DNA of 33,546 bases, from positions 1 through 33,546 of the forward strand of contig CAZQIO010000005.1 of the NCBI GenBank assembly GCA_964593405.1, written 5' to 3'. Below the pieces are notes generated by a model. That model was not told the origin of the DNA, ran no database searches, and saw only the letters and a list, made by a program, of their open reading frames with translations. Made by a program: the position numbers and the translations under genes. This document shows, one piece after another, positions 30,487-33,546 of this stretch (position 1 is its first letter; every line of letters begins with the position of its first letter). Origin of the DNA: CAZQIO01 sp964593405 (GTDB lineage: Bacteria > Patescibacteriota > Minisyncoccia > Minisyncoccales > GBS-2).

Positions 30487-30921
30487 ATGGCTTTTTACGG
30501 CGAATACATTTATTCAATTGATGAAAAGAAAAGGTTGGCCATTCCTCCAAAATTTAGAAAGATTTTTGGAAAAAAAGCTGTCATTACTAAAGGCTTGGAT
30601 CAGTGTTTATTTTTGTATCCAGCAAAAGAATGGCAAAAGTTGGCCGAAAAACTGAGTAAACTTCCTTTATCGCAAGGAGATGCTAGGGGATTTGCCAGGT
30701 TGATGCTTGCCGGAGCGATGGAGGTGGAATTTGACAACTTAGGAAGAATTTTAATTCCAGACTATTTAAAAGATTACGCTCTTTTAAAAAAGAAAGTGGC
30801 AATCGTCGGTATTTATAATCGAGTAGAGATTTGGGATTTGGAAAAATGGAATGAATACAAAGAAAAAACGGAAAAAGAAGTTGGAGATATTGCAGAAAGA
30901 TTGAAAGAATTGGGGGTATAA
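30487..30921 (+). CDS. mraZ: Transcriptional regulator MraZ
   Basis: The 144-residue product holds two SpoVT-AbrB-like DNA-binding repeats: GEYIYSIDEKKRLAIPPKFR near the start and MEVEFDNLGRILIPDYLKDY after residue 78, with the DARGFARLML helix between. Normal length. By family it binds the repeats upstream of its own gene as a ring and controls the division cluster. It is the first gene of a cluster with rsmH 6 bp after it. Confidence 0.95.
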   Translation: MAFYGEYIYSIDEKKRLAIPPKFRKIFGKKAVITKGLDQCLFLYPAKEWQKLAEKLSKLPLSQGDARGFARLMLAGAMEVEFDNLGRILIPDYLKDYALLKKKVAIVGIYNRVEIWDLEKWNEYKEKTEKEVGDIAERLKELGV

Positions 30922-30927
30922 AGAGAA

Positions 30928-31833
30928 ATGAAAAATTCGAATTTTAAATTTGAAATTCATTTTCCTGTTCTTTTGAATGAGGTTTTGGAATATTTGAACC
31001 CAAAACCGAACGAAAATTTTGTAGATTGTACTTTTGGCGGAGGTGGACATGCTTTGGCGATTCTGGAAAAAACAAAACCAAATGGAAAAGTTTTAGGAAT
31101 CGAAATAGACCCAGAACTTTACAAAATAGCAAAGGAAAAAATTAAACACGAGAGACTGATTTTAGTGAGAGATTCCTTTTTGAACTTAAAAAAAATAATC
31201 GAAAGAGAAAATTTTAGGCCAATTGCTGGAATCTTCTTTGACCTTGGAATTTCTTCCTGGCATTTAGAAAAGTCTAAAAGAGGATTTTCTTTTTTGAGGA
31301 AAGAACCTCTGATCATGAGATACGATGCTGATTTGACTAAACTAACGGCAGCTGAGGTGGTCAACAATTGGACGAAAGAAGAAATTGAAAAGATTTTAAG
31401 AGAATTTGGCCAGGAAAAATTTGCAAAAAAGATTGCAAAAGCAATTTGCAAAGAAAGAGAAAAAAAGAAAATTGAGACAACAACAGAGTTGGTAAAAATT
31501 ATTGAAAAAGCTGTACCAAGTTTTTACAAAAAAAGAAAAATTCACTTTGCCACGAAAACATTTTTGGCCCTAAGGATCGTTGTCAATGAAGAATTAGAAA
31601 ATCTTAAAAAGGGACTAAAAGAGGCAATGGAAATGCTAGACAAAAAAGGAAAATTGGTGGTAATTTCTTTTCATTCTCTGGAAGACAAAATTGTAAAAAA
31701 CTTTTTCAAAGAACAAGAAAGAGAAGGAAAGTTAAGAATTTTAACAAAAAAACCTATATCTCCAAAAAAAGAAGAAATTTTAAAAAACCCTCGATCAAGG
31801 TCAGCAAAATTAAGAGCAGCAGTTAAAATTTAA
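30928..31833 (+). CDS. rsmH: 16S rRNA m4C1402 methyltransferase RsmH
   Basis: The 301-residue product has FPVLLNEVLEYL, DCTFGGGGHALAIL (SAM loop), LGIEIDPELY, FFDLGISSW, SKRGFSF, ISFHSLEDKIVKNFF and NPRSRSAKLRA, all signatures of RsmH (MraW). It N4-methylates C1402 in the decoding centre. The substrate-site motif that normally reads SSPQLD has SSWHLE here, and PLDMR has PLIMR. Stop and the next ATG overlap by one base. Confidence 0.96.
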   Translation: MKNSNFKFEIHFPVLLNEVLEYLNPKPNENFVDCTFGGGGHALAILEKTKPNGKVLGIEIDPELYKIAKEKIKHERLILVRDSFLNLKKIIERENFRPIAGIFFDLGISSWHLEKSKRGFSFLRKEPLIMRYDADLTKLTAAEVVNNWTKEEIEKILREFGQEKFAKKIAKAICKEREKKKIETTTELVKIIEKAVPSFYKKRKIHFATKTFLALRIVVNEELENLKKGLKEAMEMLDKKGKLVVISFHSLEDKIVKNFFKEQEREGKLRILTKKPISPKKEEILKNPRSRSAKLRAAVKI

Positions 31834-32123
31834 TGCGCCAAGACAATTTAAAAAAGATTAATATTTTGCTTTCAATTTTTTCTCTAGTTTTCTTTAGTTT
31901 GACAATTTTTCAAATTCTAAAATTTGCTGAAAAACACTATTTAATAAAAAAGGCAGAAAAAGAAATTAACAAAATTGAAAACGAAAATCAAAAACTAGAA
32001 GACGAGTTGTTTAGTTTCAACCAAACGATAAATTTGGATGAATTTTTGCAAAAAGAAGGTTTTGTGGAAGCGAAAAATGTAAAATACATTCAGGTTTTTG
32101 AAGGTACAGTTTTGGCAAAATGA
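31833..32123 (+). CDS. ftsL: FtsL-like division protein
   Basis: The 96-residue product has a short basic N terminus, one membrane helix (ILLSIFSLVFFSLTIFQIL) and a coiled coil (about residues 35-65, KKAEKEINKIENENQKLEDE). This is the FtsL/DivIC topology. The sequence is poorly conserved in the family, so the call depends on topology and on its place between rsmH and ftsI. It overlaps ftsI by 4 bp (ATGA). Confidence 0.8.
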   Translation: MRQDNLKKINILLSIFSLVFFSLTIFQILKFAEKHYLIKKAEKEINKIENENQKLEDELFSFNQTINLDEFLQKEGFVEAKNVKYIQVFEGTVLAK

Positions 32124-33546
32124 AAAACTGGCGAGAATTTTTAATAATTTTTCTTGTTTTTTGTTTTGCCTTGGTTTTAGGAATTAGGTTGTTTTTTTTA
32201 CAAATTGTTCGGGGGGAGTATTTTAGAGCCTTAGCTTTTGGTTTAAGAGGACAAATTGAAGAAAACACAAAAGAAAGGGGCGAAATTTTTTTTAAAGACG
32301 GAGAACCCCTAGCTTTAAACAGAGATTATTTTTTTGTATTTGTTCTTGGCGAAAAGTTAAAGGATGAACAAAAAACAGCTGAAATTTTAAGCCAGATTTT
32401 AAATTTGGAAAAAAATTTTGTTTTAGAAAAATTGAAAAATAAAACCTCTTATTCAGTAATAAAAAGAAAGCTTACTTTGGAAGAGGTAGAAAAAATCAAA
32501 AAAGCAAAGTTGGAAGGAGTTTTTTTAGGCATTGAAAGGGTAAGGTATTATCCTCAAAAAAATTTAGCCTCAAACGTGGTTGGGTTTGTAAATACTCAAA
32601 AAAAGGGACAGTACGGATTGGAAAAGTACTTTGATGAGATATTGTCGGAGGGAAATGATTTGGTTTTGACTTTAGATTACAAAATTCAACTTGAGGCAGA
32701 AAAATTACTAGATAAAGCTAAAAAAGATTTTGATATAGAGGGCGGTCAGATTGTTGTGATGGAACCAGATTCTGGGAAAATTTTGGCAATGGCCAATTTT
32801 CCAAACTTTGATCCAAATTCTTATCAAAATTTTGCTGATAATTTAGAAATTTTTAAAAACGGAGTAACCCAAAAATTGTTTGAACCAGGTTCTACTTTCA
32901 AACCAATTACTATGGCAGCCGGCTTGAACGAAGGAAAAATTACGCCCGAGACCACCTATGTTGATACTGGTAAAGTAGAAGTTGGAGGTTATGTTATTAG
33001 AAATTATGATAATCGAATTTGGGGAAAACAAACAATGACTGGAGTTTTAGAAAAATCAATTAACACAGGGGCAGTTTTCGTAGAAAAATTACTTCCTCAT
33101 CATGTTTTTTTGGATTATATTGCTAGATTTGGAATTTTTGAGCCAACGGAAATTGATTTGCCAGAGATTTATTCTGAGAATAAAGAATTTAAAAAAGGCT
33201 ATGAAGTAAATTTTGCCACCGCTTCTTTTGGCCAAGGAATCGAGATGACCCCAATTCAACTTGCTAGAGCAATTTGCGCAATTGCCAACGGAGGAAAATT
33301 AGTTAGACCATATTTGGTTGAAAAAATTATCAAAGACGGCAAAGAAATTAAAATTGAACCAAAAATTCAAAAAGAATCAATAATTGCAAAAGAAACAGCT
33401 CTTCAATTAACAAAAATGTTAGTGAGTACGGTTGAAAATGGTTTTGCCAAAAGGGCAAAAATTCCAGGATATTTTGTAGCAGGAAAAACCGGTACCGCCC
33501 AGATTCCCTTTCCAAGTTTGGGGATCAAAAAATCTGGTTATTCAGA
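32120..33546 (+). CDS. ftsI: Septal peptidoglycan transpeptidase FtsI/PBP2-like (3' partial)
   Basis: ATG 32120 lies in the stop of ftsL. The frame runs off the window after 475 codons. An N-terminal membrane helix (FLIIFLVFCFALVLGIRLFF) is followed by the pedestal domain and the penicillin-binding domain: EPGSTFKP with nucleophile S258 and K261, KSINTGAVFV (S313-I-N315, second motif), and AGKTGTAQ (K456-T-G). All three catalytic motifs are intact. It crosslinks septal peptidoglycan. Confidence 0.95.
   Translation, partial: MKNWREFLIIFLVFCFALVLGIRLFFLQIVRGEYFRALAFGLRGQIEENTKERGEIFFKDGEPLALNRDYFFVFVLGEKLKDEQKTAEILSQILNLEKNFVLEKLKNKTSYSVIKRKLTLEEVEKIKKAKLEGVFLGIERVRYYPQKNLASNVVGFVNTQKKGQYGLEKYFDEILSEGNDLVLTLDYKIQLEAEKLLDKAKKDFDIEGGQIVVMEPDSGKILAMANFPNFDPNSYQNFADNLEIFKNGVTQKLFEPGSTFKPITMAAGLNEGKITPETTYVDTGKVEVGGYVIRNYDNRIWGKQTMTGVLEKSINTGAVFVEKLLPHHVFLDYIARFGIFEPTEIDLPEIYSENKEFKKGYEVNFATASFGQGIEMTPIQLARAICAIANGGKLVRPYLVEKIIKDGKEIKIEPKIQKESIIAKETALQLTKMLVSTVENGFAKRAKIPGYFVAGKTGTAQIPFPSLGIKKSGYS

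Noticed and set aside
1..33546. Genetic code 25 (TGA as glycine), CRISPR arrays, rRNA genes, insertion sequences
   Set aside because: TGA ends many intact genes at the expected place. No spaced direct repeats, rRNA-like stretches, transposase motifs or terminal inverted repeats were seen.

Overview
This window is a low-GC, tightly packed bacterial segment whose gene content fits a Candidate Phyla Radiation (Patescibacteria, Parcubacteria-like) genome. The reasons are short genes joined by 1-40 bp overlaps, few Shine-Dalgarno sequences, pared-down versions of standard proteins (RimP, ATP synthase delta and epsilon), a membrane-anchored Clp ATPase, Gmad2/GerMN and DUF11-type surface proteins, and several enzymes of archaeal type (isopentenyl phosphate kinase, UMP kinase, CoA-type nucleotidyltransferase). 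TGA is used throughout as a stop, so this is not a code-25 lineage. The lineage is an inference from gene content. The sequence holds two runs of ten Ns (19291-19300 and 27509-27518), so it is a scaffold, probably metagenomic.

Layout. Positions 1-3323 carry four secreted or surface proteins built from shuffled modules (Cys-rich part, FN3-like domain, Ig-like domain, DUF11 domain, 'APTG' plus membrane helix plus conserved cytosolic tail). This part looks richer in G+C than the rest. A hairpin terminator, tRNA-Val(CAC) and a decayed alpha/beta-hydrolase follow (3341-3692). 3773-7376 is a co-directional run: isopentenyl phosphate kinase, aminotransferase, DUF488, PlsY, metallo-beta-lactamase fold hydrolase. 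On the minus strand lie an RNA methyltransferase and a TGS GTPase (7432-8810). They are divergent from a complete F-type ATP synthase operon (8888-14803: a, AtpZ-like, c, b, delta, alpha, gamma, beta, epsilon). 14805-19989 holds two unknown small genes, DUF362, a Gmad2/GerMN lipid-side protein, a tRNA-binding domain, radical SAM, nitroreductase, a short RimP, and a nucleotidyltransferase-HIT fusion interrupted by the first N run. 19985-21876 is a heavily decayed P-type cation ATPase. 21891-27220 is another overlapping run (acylphosphatase, archaeal-type UMP kinase, nitroreductase, DUF429, TsaC, PAP2-like, MTA phosphorylase, DUF429, PrmC-like methylase). 27252-30326 is a three-gene membrane/Clp unit broken by the second N run. 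30398 to the end is the start of a division cluster (mraZ, rsmH, ftsL, ftsI) with a recognisable MraZ operator.

Regulation. Five genes start 5-8 bp after a TGn-extended -10 box, so their transcripts should start at or next to the ATG (leaderless). A tRNA promoter has the same extended -10 form. mraZ instead has a promoter with four GTGG-like boxes spaced exactly 10 bp, the arrangement known for MraZ autoregulation.

The most interesting candidates are: the membrane-tethered Clp ATPase with a dead first ATPase ring and its two membrane neighbours; the surface proteins that share an APTG-membrane-tail end; the leaderless extended -10 promoters; and the reduced, partly degenerate ATP synthase.
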